Shown in pieces: positions 8,557 through 16,670 of a DNA stretch of 40,568 nucleotides (positions are counted from its first letter, which is position 1; each line of letters starts with the position of its first letter). Location: NCBI GenBank assembly GCA_900547815.1, contig URHY01000011.1, forward strand, positions 1-40,568, given 5' to 3'. Source of the stretch: an uncultured Solobacterium sp. (GTDB lineage: Bacteria > Bacillota_I > Bacilli_A > Erysipelotrichales > Erysipelotrichaceae). The translations under genes were made by a program, and so were the position numbers. The notes below the pieces were generated by a model that had not been told where the DNA came from, ran no database searches, and worked only from the letters and a program-made list of their open reading frames with translations.

Positions 8557-9364
8557 ATTTTTTTGCTCCACAAGAACCTAAAGAAATAGGTTGTTTATCT
8601 TCTTCTTTATTTGCGGTTACGTGGTACTCTTTTTCAATCCATTCATATCCTTCTTGATCAACTTTTTCAACAAGGCTTGCATCTCCAGATACAACGATTT
8701 GTCCATCCATTAATACATGAGCATGAGTTGGTTGTAAATATTCATAGAAACGAGCATAGTGAGATACAATCAATAAGCCAAGATTTGTTTGTTGCTGGCA
8801 TTGGTTGATGGCATCTGAAACAATACGTAATGCATCTACATCTAATCCTGAATCAATTTCATCTAACATCGCAATAGATGGTTTTAACATCATCATTTGC
8901 ACGATTTCATTACGCTTCTTTTCACCACCGCTAAATCCATCATTTAAGAAACGATGAGCCAAGTCCGGCTTCATTTCTAGTTGTTCAATGGCTTTATCCA
9001 TCTCTTTAATAAACTTAAATAAAGAGATTGGTTTTTCTAAACGTGCATTCATTGCACTTCTTAAAAAGTCAGAGTTTGTTACACCTGAAACCACACTTGG
9101 GTATTGCATTCCCAAGAATAGTCCAGCTTTACTTCTTTCATCGACTGACATTTGTAGCACATCTTTTCCATCAAATGTAATTGAACCTGATGTAACTGTA
9201 TATTTTGGGTTTCCCATAATGGCTGCAAGCAATGTCGATTTACCATTTCCATTAGGTCCCATTAGGGCATGACGTTCACCTGATTTTACTGTTAAACTCA
9301 ACCCTTTTAAAATTTCTTTATTCTCCACGGATACATGAAGATCCTTAATGACCAAATCTGCCAT
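8549..9364 (-). CDS. sufC: Fe-S assembly ATPase SufC
   Basis: A 271-residue ABC-type ATPase that drives cluster assembly in SufBC2D. Walker A is GPNGNGKST (about 37-45), the signature is FSGGEKKRNEI (about 145-155) and Walker B is IAMLDEIDSGLD (about 165-176), followed by the H-loop IVSHYARF. GNGKST in place of GSGKST is a mild variant. A Lys/Glu-rich C-terminal tail of about 20 residues ending SLGSCGAKKYA extends beyond usual SufC (about 250). First gene of the suf operon, with a promoter at 9390-9418 and AGAGGT upstream of the ATG. Confidence 0.96.
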   Translation of the reverse strand: MADLVIKDLHVSVENKEILKGLSLTVKSGERHALMGPNGNGKSTLLAAIMGNPKYTVTSGSITFDGKDVLQMSVDERSKAGLFLGMQYPSVVSGVTNSDFLRSAMNARLEKPISLFKFIKEMDKAIEQLEMKPDLAHRFLNDGFSGGEKKRNEIVQMMMLKPSIAMLDEIDSGLDVDALRIVSDAINQCQQQTNLGLLIVSHYARFYEYLQPTHAHVLMDGQIVVSGDASLVEKVDQEGYEWIEKEYHVTANKEEDKQPISLGSCGAKKYA

Positions 9365-9389
9365 ACATTCTACCTCTTTTCACTGAAAT

Positions 9390-9418
9390 ATAATACCAAA
9401 TAATTATTAAAATCTCAA
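9390..9418 (-). promoter_or_regulatory. Sigma-A promoter of the suf operon
   Basis: On the minus strand TTGAGA (9418-9413), a 17-base spacer and TATTAT (9395-9390) form a good sigma-A promoter. Transcription would start near 9383, about 20 bases before sufC. I see no IscR- or Fur-type palindrome around it. Confidence 0.65.
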
Positions 9419-9439
9419 TTAATACATCTTGTGGCTTCA

Positions 9440-9468
9440 TTGCAATTTAAAAAGATACATCGTATAAT
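9440..9468 (+). promoter_or_regulatory. Sigma-A promoter of the foldase pair
   Basis: TTGCAA (9440-9445), a 17-base spacer and TATAAT (9463-9468) lie 28 bases before the ATG at 9497. This promoter diverges from the suf promoter without overlapping it. Confidence 0.7.
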
Positions 9469-9496
9469 TGAAAAGACATTCTCAAGGAGGTTAATT

Positions 9497-10525
9497 ATGA
9501 CTGATGTTTTACGAAATAACTGGTTTGTCGTCCTAATTGCCGTAATCATTATCTGTTTTATTGGATATTTTATTTATGACACCAATAAAGATAATGTATC
9601 TGCAAAATCATCGAATAATGAGCAAGTTGTTGCTTCAATCAACAAGGATGATATTACCGCAAAAGACTTATATGATGAATCCGCACCATACGATGGTTCT
9701 ACCATTTACAATATGTATAAAAATGCCGTTGTGGATCAATCTATTAAAACAACTAAAGATTTAAAAAAACAAGCAAATACATTGGAAGCAAACATCAAAT
9801 CCAATGCATCAAAGCAAAGTGATGACTATGAATCCACTTTAACTTCAGAATTAGCAAAATATGGATATTCTTCTTTTGACGATTTAAATGACTATTGTTT
9901 AACAAGTGTAAAAGAAAAAGAAATGAATAAGCGTTATATCACTAAACATTTTAAAGATTTAAAAACTGCATGGGAAACAAAAAGTCCAAGAACTGTTTCA
10001 ATTATTAAAATGGATGTGAGTGATGCCGATAATTTAACAGAAACTGAAACTAAAAAGAAAAGCAATATTGAAACAGCTTTGACAAAAGAAAGCTTTGCGG
10101 ATGTCGCTAAAGCCTTCTCTGAAGATTCAAATACTGCCAACAAAAAGGGATTTGCAGGATATATTGATACAGATTCAACAACTTCTACAAGTTCAAGTTC
10201 AAGCTCTACAGTTCCTGCAGCCGTTGCAACAGCAGCTATTTCATTACAAAAAGGTGATACAAGTGATTGGATCACTGTTACAACTTCAAGTGGAACAAGT
10301 TTATATAAGGTTTATGTAAAAGAAACAGACTCAAGCAAAATTTTCAATGCAAAAAATGATGCTGTAGCAAACCAAGCTTTATATGCCGTTTTAAACAGTG
10401 ACTCTTCTCTTTCTTATAAAATTTTGAAATCTTATGCTAAGAAATTAGATATTAAATTCAATGATAAGAGTACTAAGAAAAAATTTGACAGTTATGTAGA
10501 AACAACTTATGGAGGTGATCAATAA
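9497..10525 (+). CDS. Membrane-anchored PrsA-like peptidyl-prolyl isomerase/foldase
   Basis: A 342-residue protein with a short cytosolic N-terminus, one membrane segment (about residues 8-28, FVVLIAVIIICFIGYFIY) and an extracellular Ser/Thr/Lys-rich domain. The region from about 160 to 290 fits a PpiC parvulin domain: KSNIETALTKESFADVAKAFSED, then KGFAGYID, a Ser/Thr linker (about 230-243) and KGDTSDWI. The lack of a lipobox Cys separates it from classical PrsA lipoproteins. The ATG at 9497 follows AAGGAGG; an upstream in-frame ATG at 9431 precedes the promoter and is rejected. Its stop overlaps the next gene's ATG by one base. Confidence 0.8.
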   Translation: MTDVLRNNWFVVLIAVIIICFIGYFIYDTNKDNVSAKSSNNEQVVASINKDDITAKDLYDESAPYDGSTIYNMYKNAVVDQSIKTTKDLKKQANTLEANIKSNASKQSDDYESTLTSELAKYGYSSFDDLNDYCLTSVKEKEMNKRYITKHFKDLKTAWETKSPRTVSIIKMDVSDADNLTETETKKKSNIETALTKESFADVAKAFSEDSNTANKKGFAGYIDTDSTTSTSSSSSSTVPAAVATAAISLQKGDTSDWITVTTSSGTSLYKVYVKETDSSKIFNAKNDAVANQALYAVLNSDSSLSYKILKSYAKKLDIKFNDKSTKKKFDSYVETTYGGDQ

Positions 10526-11424
10526 TGAAAAAGACACCTATATTATTCGTATGTGCAGCTATGATGTTGACTGGATGTTCAGGTGCAACCGCATCTATTT
10601 CAGATAAAGATGAAGCCATCATGACAATTGGTAATACAACATATACCAAAGGTGATGAGTATGATTTATTAAAAATTTCAACTGGAACCGATTTAACAAT
10701 GGAGCTTGTTAAACAAGCTATCTATAAACAAGAAGTTAAAGTAACAGATGAAATGAAAGAAAAAGCACAACAACAAATCGACAATTATAAAGGAAATATG
10801 TCCGATTTTGAAAGTCAAATTAAATCTCTTGGTTATACAAGCACAAAACAATATATGAATAAAGTTTTGATTCCAAGTTTACAAGCAAGTGAGTTAACTG
10901 AAAAATACTTCACAGACGCTAAAAAAGACATTCAAAAAACATACAAACCTAGTAAAGCACGTATCATTCAATGCGAAAATAAGGCGACGGCTAAAAAAGC
11001 ATTGAAAGCTTTAAAAGATGGAACAGACCCTGAAGAAGTAGCTTCACAATATATGGTAGATTCGGCAACATATTCAGGAAAAGAAACATTAATTACAACA
11101 AAGAAAACAGATATATCCACTCGAATGATCAATAAGTTATATAAGACAAAAAAAGCCGGAGTCATCGATGAAATTTTCACAAACGAAAGCAGTGGAACAA
11201 CATATGCTTACGTTGCCGTATTAGTAACAAACACATACAAAGATATTAAAGATGAAGTCTATACAACATTAAGTAGTGATGATGATATCACAAAAGCTTG
11301 TCTTGTATATTACTTAAAGAAATACAATTTTGAAGTTCATGATCAAGATGTATTCGACAATTTAAAGGCAAACAATCCAGAATATCTAGTTTCTAGACCG
11401 GATCTTGCGAAATCTAAAGACTAA
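10525..11424 (+). CDS. PrsA-like foldase lipoprotein
   Basis: A 299-residue lipoprotein with a signal peptide ending in the lipobox LTGC (Cys at about 18), after which the chain continues Ser-Gly-Ala. A SurA-like N-terminal helical region (about 40-130) precedes a degenerate parvulin domain (about 140-240; PSKARIIQCENKATAKKALK, DPEEVASQYMVDS). It should sit on the outer face of the cytoplasmic membrane and help fold exported proteins, in tandem with the membrane-anchored paralogue just upstream. Translation is coupled by a one-base TAATG overlap; GGAGGTGAT lies just upstream. Confidence 0.82.
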   Translation: MKKTPILFVCAAMMLTGCSGATASISDKDEAIMTIGNTTYTKGDEYDLLKISTGTDLTMELVKQAIYKQEVKVTDEMKEKAQQQIDNYKGNMSDFESQIKSLGYTSTKQYMNKVLIPSLQASELTEKYFTDAKKDIQKTYKPSKARIIQCENKATAKKALKALKDGTDPEEVASQYMVDSATYSGKETLITTKKTDISTRMINKLYKTKKAGVIDEIFTNESSGTTYAYVAVLVTNTYKDIKDEVYTTLSSDDDITKACLVYYLKKYNFEVHDQDVFDNLKANNPEYLVSRPDLAKSKD

Positions 11425-11430
11425 TAAAAT

Positions 11431-11465
11431 GCCAATAGACAAATGTCTATTGGCTTGTTTTTTTT
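11431..11465. terminator. Bidirectional terminator between the foldase pair and the T7SS operon
   Basis: GCCAATAGAC-AAAT-GTCTATTGGC (11431-11454) is a perfect 10-bp stem followed by TTG and eight T on the plus strand and by ATTTTATT on the minus strand. The stop codon of the minus-strand DUF4176 gene (11447) lies inside the hairpin, so it can end both transcripts. Confidence 0.85.
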
Positions 11466-11719
11466 ATCATTTCATCGAGTTCAAACCGAAAATTGAACTC
11501 TTCTATATCCTGCAATCCAATATAGTAAAGACAATCAATATCTTCATGATCAAATACATAACAAGAATCCTTATCCATATAGCCTTCTGGCCATAAACAT
11601 CCTGCATAATCATACATTTTCTTTGTCTTTACATTTTGTTGAAGACGTCCAATAATCATTAATCTTTTAGTTCCTTCTTTTAAAGTCACTACACTTCCAA
11701 TTGGTAATAAATCTTTCAT
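11447..11719 (-). CDS. DUF4176 family protein, T7SS-associated
   Basis: A 90-residue soluble protein matching the DUF4176 pattern: LLPIGSVVTLKEGTKRLMII at the N-terminus, then YDYAGCLWPEGYMD and FDHEDIDCLYYIGLQD. DUF4176 proteins recur next to type VIIb secretion genes and LXG effectors and have been linked to effector export; the exact role here is inferred from that and from position. It is the last gene of the secretion operon, 11 bases after the 264-residue probable substrate, with its own AAGGAGGT. No signal peptide or membrane helix is present. Confidence 0.82.
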   Translation of the reverse strand: MKDLLPIGSVVTLKEGTKRLMIIGRLQQNVKTKKMYDYAGCLWPEGYMDKDSCYVFDHEDIDCLYYIGLQDIEEFNFRFELDEMIKKTSQ

Positions 11720-11730
11720 TTAACCTCCTT

Positions 11731-12525
11731 TTAATAGCTCACATTGATTTTAAAGCCCAGCCCCGCAATAAAGCCAAGTTTAGATCCAATTTCCCACTCT
11801 CTACTTGAAAAATGATATGAAAAGTTTGCCTCAGCACTTCCAACACTTCCTTGTGCAGTTAAAGTTACTTTTGCACCAAGAATATTTAAAACACAACGCG
11901 TTTCTCCTCTTAAGGCTGCAACACCAACACCAGCCTCAAACGACTGCACCTTTTTAGAAAATACGGCCTTACAATTCGCATACGCCACACCGACTTGTCC
12001 TGTTGCACGAGCACTCGCATACACTTTTGAATTACCAATACGTGCATTCACCGTTGATGATAATAAGGCAACGCTAGCCTCACCTTGTAATACAACACGA
12101 GGATCAAATTTTTTATTTTTCCATAACCGAGCACTTATACTCGATTTAATTTTTCCATCTAATATCGTCGCATTGGCCCCCACATGAAAATAATCTCTCG
12201 TATAGTTTTTATTCCATTCCTTTAATGAAGCTGTATATCCGATTGAGCCATAAGAATATCGACTTTGTTTAGTAAGCTGCGAAACTAAATTCAAGTTTAC
12301 ATACTTAGTGAAATTATGTTTACCAGGCTGAAACAACAATTGTTTGTTTTCTGTATTCTCGATTAAAGTGGCACTTTTCGATAAATAATTCGAAATATCC
12401 ATAATTTCTTTTACGATACGATTCTGTCTTTCCTTTAACGCAGGATTCTTTAACGCGATATTTCTTGATGCCAATAAATTATATTGTGCACTTAAATTTT
12501 TACAAGAAAGACTATCGGCTTTCAT
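11731..12525 (-). CDS. Putative T7SS substrate, Gly/Ala-rich beta-patterned protein
   Basis: A 264-residue protein with a helical, Lys/Asn-rich N-terminal third (about residues 1-60, with KERQNRIVKEIMDISNYL) and a long C-terminal part (about 110-264) of alternating small and polar residues. Examples are GEASVALLSSTVNARIG, SARATGQVGVAYA, GVGVAALRGETR and TLTAQGSVGSAEANFSYHF. This resembles the repetitive Ala/Gly/Val stretches seen in some Bacillota polymorphic toxins before the toxin tip. There is no signal peptide, so export, if any, would be through the neighbouring type VII machinery. The ATG overlaps the 57-residue gene by 14 bases. I recognise no catalytic toxin domain. A pore-forming or structural role is possible but unproven. 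Confidence 0.6.
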   Translation of the reverse strand: MKADSLSCKNLSAQYNLLASRNIALKNPALKERQNRIVKEIMDISNYLSKSATLIENTENKQLLFQPGKHNFTKYVNLNLVSQLTKQSRYSYGSIGYTASLKEWNKNYTRDYFHVGANATILDGKIKSSISARLWKNKKFDPRVVLQGEASVALLSSTVNARIGNSKVYASARATGQVGVAYANCKAVFSKKVQSFEAGVGVAALRGETRCVLNILGAKVTLTAQGSVGSAEANFSYHFSSREWEIGSKLGFIAGLGFKINVSY

Positions 12526-12685
12526 GATTTAAAATTTCCTGTATTTGTATCTGAATCAAGTATTGAATTCGCGATACTTTTTGATTTACATAGACAAACT
12601 CTTCACTCGATACTGCATTTTTTGTTTGATTCAAAAGAGAGCTTAAATCACTTGATAATACTTTATAAAATTGTATCTCATCCAT
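12512..12685 (-). CDS. Small helical protein, 57 aa, possible export partner
   Basis: A 57-residue reading frame that exactly bridges the gap between the second WXG100 gene and the 264-residue gene. It overlaps the former's stop by 8 bases and the latter's ATG by 14. It begins MDEIQFYKVL, is rich in Ser, Gln, Ile and Val with heptad-like spacing (VNQKVSRIQYLIQIQIQEIL, about 33-52), and should be largely helical. Small helical proteins between WXG100 and effector genes are common in T7SSb/LXG loci and act as targeting partners, so that is the likely role. It has no individual Shine-Dalgarno of note and is probably translated by coupling. Confidence 0.65.
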   Translation of the reverse strand: MDEIQFYKVLSSDLSSLLNQTKNAVSSEEFVYVNQKVSRIQYLIQIQIQEILNHESR

Positions 12686-12962
12686 GATGCATCAAATTTT
12701 GTTCGTTTTCCTGATATAGATTTGCGGTTTGATGTAAATATGTAGAAAAACGCGTTAATGTTTCCAAATACGACATCATAGCAGGATTTAATGTTTGAAA
12801 CTGTTCCATAAAATATTTAGATGCAGGAGACTGCCATATCGATTCCACATAATACATCTTAGATTCAATTTCATTAAATACAGTACGAATCTCATTGGCA
12901 TACGCATCTACTTGTTTTGAATACGCCATTACATCTTCACTTGATATTTGAATTTGTGCCAT
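12678..12962 (-). CDS. WXG100 family protein (WQS variant)
   Basis: A 94-residue helical-hairpin protein of the ESAT-6/WXG100 family. The turn motif is WQS (about residue 43, VESIWQSPASKYF), with Ser replacing the usual Gly. The C-terminal export motif YxxxE is present as YQENE near residue 85. The N-terminus (AQIQISSEDVMAYSKQVDAY) is typical. The start at 12962 has GGAGG seven bases away, whereas an ATG at 12968 would abut it. It follows the other WXG100 gene after a few bases, so the two may form a heterodimer, as CFP-10 and ESAT-6 do. Confidence 0.88.
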   Translation of the reverse strand: MAQIQISSEDVMAYSKQVDAYANEIRTVFNEIESKMYYVESIWQSPASKYFMEQFQTLNPAMMSYLETLTRFSTYLHQTANLYQENEQNLMHHG

Positions 12963-12973
12963 AACCATTCCTC

Positions 12974-13267
12974 CTACAATAATAATTTAGCTTGTTGAAC
13001 ACGATCTTGTTGAAGTTTTTCATAAACCGAAGCAGTTTGTTTTAAAACATTACTATATTCTAAAATCACTTGATACATTTCATTTAGACTTGGTCTAAAT
13101 TCTTCTAACTGATTTTGAAACGCTAAATGATCCACACCTTGCCAGATACTTTGCATATGTTCAACCTTCTCATATAAATTTTGAATTAGATCATTATAGC
13201 TATCCGCTTTGTTTTTTACATATACACTTGCTTGATATACTTCTGAATAATCCACTGAAATTTTCAT
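12974..13267 (-). CDS. WXG100 family protein, EsxA-like
   Basis: A 97-residue WXG100 protein with the motif WQG (about residue 42; HMQSIWQGVDHLAFQNQLEEF) between two amphipathic helices. The C-terminal helix ends SVYEKLQQD, close to but not exactly the YxxxD/E export signal. The ribosome site GGGAGGT overlaps the stop codon of the preceding EsaB-like gene. Placed directly after EssC and EsaB-like genes, it is the most likely canonical secreted substrate and activator of this system. Confidence 0.9.
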   Translation of the reverse strand: MKISVDYSEVYQASVYVKNKADSYNDLIQNLYEKVEHMQSIWQGVDHLAFQNQLEEFRPSLNEMYQVILEYSNVLKQTASVYEKLQQDRVQQAKLLL

Positions 13268-13270
13268 TAC

Positions 13271-13477
13271 TTACCTCCCATAAATCAACATATCGCAATG
13301 TGCAATATGATTTTCTTTAAATGTTTTATTCAAATCCAAAAAACACATAACTGTAACATTAAACACATATCGTACTTCATACTCTAAAAACTCATCAAAA
13401 AAATCTTGTACTCGATACGATTCAGAAACAAAAATCATTCTTCGATCAAAAGAAAGATATATACCTATCTCATTCAT
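13271..13477 (-). CDS. EsaB/YukD-like ubiquitin-fold protein
   Basis: A 68-residue protein whose pattern fits the small ubiquitin-like EsaB/YukD component of type VIIb systems: a beta-strand start IGIYLSFDRRMIFVSE, a helix VQDFFDEFLEYE, and a C-terminal LDLNKTFKENHIAHCDMLIY in the position of the usual L-xx-n-I-xx-GD-L-x-i ending. Similarity is weak and based on pattern and synteny. The ATG at 13477 overlaps the EssC stop (essC ends at 13470). Upstream in-frame codons would extend the protein into the essC gene and are not needed. Confidence 0.6.
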   Translation of the reverse strand: MNEIGIYLSFDRRMIFVSESYRVQDFFDEFLEYEVRYVFNVTVMCFLDLNKTFKENHIAHCDMLIYGR

Positions 13478-16400
13478 TAATTCCAATCCCTTCATTTTGA
13501 TCTTTAAAAAACACATAATCAAAGCTTTCATAAGGAAGCTTACGCCTTAGTGTATATCCATATTCCTTCAATCCATAGCCAACCCATAATACTTGTGACT
13601 GATATAAAGCTTTTTGAAACACTTCGTTTGTCAATAATTTAAAATCTACACAAACAATATATACATCACTATTAGAATCTAAGTTCGAACTGATCTTAAG
13701 ATGCGAAAGATTTTCACATAACTGATAAACTCTATCCTTGTATTCTTCATGCATATATAAAATATAAAACTTCCTTTCCTCATCAATAAATACAGGATGA
13801 TCACTTTGACTTTCAAAACCAATACAATTTCGTTCTTTTCGATATGAAAATGATCTACACTTTTTTCTTTTAAGCTTATCTTCTACTACTCGATTATAAA
13901 TACATTCCACATATGCATTTTCATAACATGTCATGTTTAGATAAGAAGGCAATTGGTAGGTGTCAAAATATATTCTTTTATCATCTAAACTCTCCACATC
14001 AAACACATACTTGTTTTGAATCCATTTCAACCGAGAATTTTCATTATCCGTAAAGACAAACGCACACACATTTTCATTCAATAAAGATAAATCAAGATTT
14101 TCATCTTCAAAAATAATACAAACTCCACTTTGTATCTGATGAAAACACCTAGACTTATAAAAGTTAAAATCTACATAATCATTTAATACATTGGATCCAT
14201 ATACATAAATGGTTTCATCTTTAAAATAATGTAAGAGACTAAATACAACGTCTAGACGCTTTGTATATATAAGCTGTAAACGATCAAAAACAAGCTGACA
14301 CTGCTTTTGTATAAAAGGAAGATCTAAAACTCCAAAAACATCTTTTGAAATATTTTTTGGCAATAATACCCATGATTTTTCTTCCTTTAATGCATTGACT
14401 TTTTCTTTTAATGCATCCACAACACGAATACTTGAATGATGTTTCGATTGAATCACTTCTTTTCGCTCATTAATTTCATACCATGATCTTTCATCCACAT
14501 ATTTTTGTAGATAAAAGCTTCTACATTCCATACACTCATTTTTAGCTTGTAAAATCATATCCCCTGGATTCTTCAAAGCATAACCCTTTTCATTTTGTAG
14601 AATTTCACGACTATCCTGAACATTATTCACATGAAAGCAAGCTTTCCAACTCGTATTTGCCATAATCTGATCGTCAATTATACCAGAAGGTTTTTGCGTT
14701 GAAAGGACTAAATGTATCCCTAAAGATCTACCAATACGTGCAATTTCTTGTAACTGTGACATGAATTGCGGAAATTTTACTTTCAATTGTGCAAACTCAT
14801 CAACAAATATCCATAAATGTGAGAGAGTGTGATTTTCGTTATACGCATTGATATCAGAAACCTTTTCTTCTAAGAATAATCGTTGTCTTTTTTCTAATTC
14901 GAAATTCATACTCATAAAAAACCGTTCCATAGATTGTGTATCTAAATTTGTGACAATTCCTGCGCAATGCGCAAATTCATAAAAAGGTTGTCCAAAAGCT
15001 CCGCCTTTGAAGTCGATTAATATATATTGAAAGTAACTAGGTGCATTATGCCAAATCATCATCATCAATAAAAAACTTATAAATTCACTCTTTCCATAAC
15101 CTGTCATACCTGCGACCAAGCCATGAAAACCATACTCCTTAAAATCCATGTCCACTATTTGATTTGATGCACTAATTCCAACAGGAACTTTCATTACATA
15201 CTTATTTTTCCTAATAGGTTTAGATTTTAGTAATGTTTCATAAAAATCTACATTTTGTGATTTTAAAAGATACCTTTTTTTATTTATATTTAAATCCGAT
15301 ATATGAACAGTCTGAATATTATAGTCATAATGAAAAGATGGTTCTTGTTTTCCAACATAAATCAAACAAAAAAATGCATCTGGAAAACAGTTAGAATCTG
15401 TACTTACTACAATCAAATCTTTATTTGTCTTTTCATTTACCCTACAATATGGATTTAATAGAATATCCTTCATCCCCTCAAATTCTTGCATCCATAACCA
15501 TTTTCTTTTTTTTGAAGAATACCAAAGATAATTATTAAATAAAATGATACTTTCTTTTATATCTGTATTAATCCAACAAACCTCACCCTCTTTTAAAAAA
15601 ATCGGTTGCATCACATTCGAATTTAAGGTTTGGATCAATTTATCCCGTTTTATCACTAAATCATTTGATGCATATTCGTAAGATGTTTCACGATAAGAAA
15701 TATCACACCATTTTGATTCCGTACAACCAACATATACAACATCAGAAGTTTCATGTTTAAAAGCCGTCATATACTTTTCAATATATGTATAAATTTCTTT
15801 TTCAAATTGTTGTTGAAGCCTATTTTTCTTTTCATACATTTGATTTATATAAGCATCATACATATCTAAACTTTTTTGACTTTCCTTCAAACTCAATTTG
15901 TATTGATAACTTCGATTGTATAAACCATAAATCATAAATGTACACGCCATAGTAAGTGAACTGATCATACTTGTAAATAAGGTATCAAGTTTTTGCTTTT
16001 GTAGATATCCAATAATTATACTAGATACAAAACCAGAACCTGCAATCATACATGAAGGTCCAATCGCACTAAATAAGCTTTGTTTATGTACAACACGCTG
16101 TATTTGAGGCATTTGTATATCAAATTTTTGAATAGCTGGTAAATTTGCATTAAAATTTGATGCATAAAAAATTGGGCCTTCAACTTCCATATTCTTTGAA
16201 TCATATGGATTATCTACCATGTCTAGTAATAGATAGTTTTTTAAATAAATCATACGAATATTCGCAGCTACTATTTCATCCTGTATTTTTAGATTCCATG
16301 TATTTACTCTTCTTGTATTAACATATGTACCATTTAAACTGTTTAAATCGGTCAACACTCCATCTTCAATCTTAAAATGAAATCGGGAAATACCTTTTGC

Positions 16401-16670
16401 ACATAATTGAATATCACACAATTCACTTCTTCCTATTTGTATCTTTGATGCGATTGGAAAATAACTAATTTGACTTTCCTTTTCTTCTAAATAGAATGAT
16501 GTATCTAAAATCGTACAAGATTCATTAAATTTTAATATCTTTTTGTTTTGTCCATAAAAAATACAAAGTCCCTGACTTTTCTTCACAAATAAAAATCCTG
16601 AATATTCCTTGATTGAATCTACATCAAAACATTCACATTGATTTTTTGTATATATCCAAAGTCTACTCAT
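13470..16670 (-). CDS. essC: EssC-like FtsK/SpoIIIE ATPase, shortened
   Basis: A 1066-residue motor of a type VII-like secretion system. An FHA domain occupies about residues 75-125 (IGRSELCDIQL, ISRFHFKI, TDLNSLNGTYVN). Two membrane helices (about 200-222 and 234-251) are followed by a coiled segment. One intact ATPase domain has Walker A GMTGYGKS (521-528), LIDFKGGAFG, Walker B LWIFVDEF (619-626) and STQKPSGIIDDQI (657-669). Beyond it lie remnants of the second (about 775-915; VFGVLDLPFIQKQ) and third (about 948-1066; IGFESQSDHPVFID) domains without P-loops. Typical EssC is about 1480 residues with three ATPase domains. The ATG overlaps the stop of the Ig-like gene (ATGA) and no clear Shine-Dalgarno is present. 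Confidence 0.9.
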   Translation of the reverse strand: MSRLWIYTKNQCECFDVDSIKEYSGFLFVKKSQGLCIFYGQNKKILKFNESCTILDTSFYLEEKESQISYFPIASKIQIGRSELCDIQLCAKGISRFHFKIEDGVLTDLNSLNGTYVNTRRVNTWNLKIQDEIVAANIRMIYLKNYLLLDMVDNPYDSKNMEVEGPIFYASNFNANLPAIQKFDIQMPQIQRVVHKQSLFSAIGPSCMIAGSGFVSSIIIGYLQKQKLDTLFTSMISSLTMACTFMIYGLYNRSYQYKLSLKESQKSLDMYDAYINQMYEKKNRLQQQFEKEIYTYIEKYMTAFKHETSDVVYVGCTESKWCDISYRETSYEYASNDLVIKRDKLIQTLNSNVMQPIFLKEGEVCWINTDIKESIILFNNYLWYSSKKRKWLWMQEFEGMKDILLNPYCRVNEKTNKDLIVVSTDSNCFPDAFFCLIYVGKQEPSFHYDYNIQTVHISDLNINKKRYLLKSQNVDFYETLLKSKPIRKNKYVMKVPVGISASNQIVDMDFKEYGFHGLVAGMTGYGKSEFISFLLMMMIWHNAPSYFQYILIDFKGGAFGQPFYEFAHCAGIVTNLDTQSMERFFMSMNFELEKRQRLFLEEKVSDINAYNENHTLSHLWIFVDEFAQLKVKFPQFMSQLQEIARIGRSLGIHLVLSTQKPSGIIDDQIMANTSWKACFHVNNVQDSREILQNEKGYALKNPGDMILQAKNECMECRSFYLQKYVDERSWYEINERKEVIQSKHHSSIRVVDALKEKVNALKEEKSWVLLPKNISKDVFGVLDLPFIQKQCQLVFDRLQLIYTKRLDVVFSLLHYFKDETIYVYGSNVLNDYVDFNFYKSRCFHQIQSGVCIIFEDENLDLSLLNENVCAFVFTDNENSRLKWIQNKYVFDVESLDDKRIYFDTYQLPSYLNMTCYENAYVECIYNRVVEDKLKRKKCRSFSYRKERNCIGFESQSDHPVFIDEERKFYILYMHEEYKDRVYQLCENLSHLKISSNLDSNSDVYIVCVDFKLLTNEVFQKALYQSQVLWVGYGLKEYGYTLRRKLPYESFDYVFFKDQNEGIGINE

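Noticed and set aside
9934..10275. 113-residue antisense frame in the foldase gene
   Set aside because: It lies opposite a clear PrsA-like coding sequence, and the hydrophobic look comes from complementing Ser/Thr codons.
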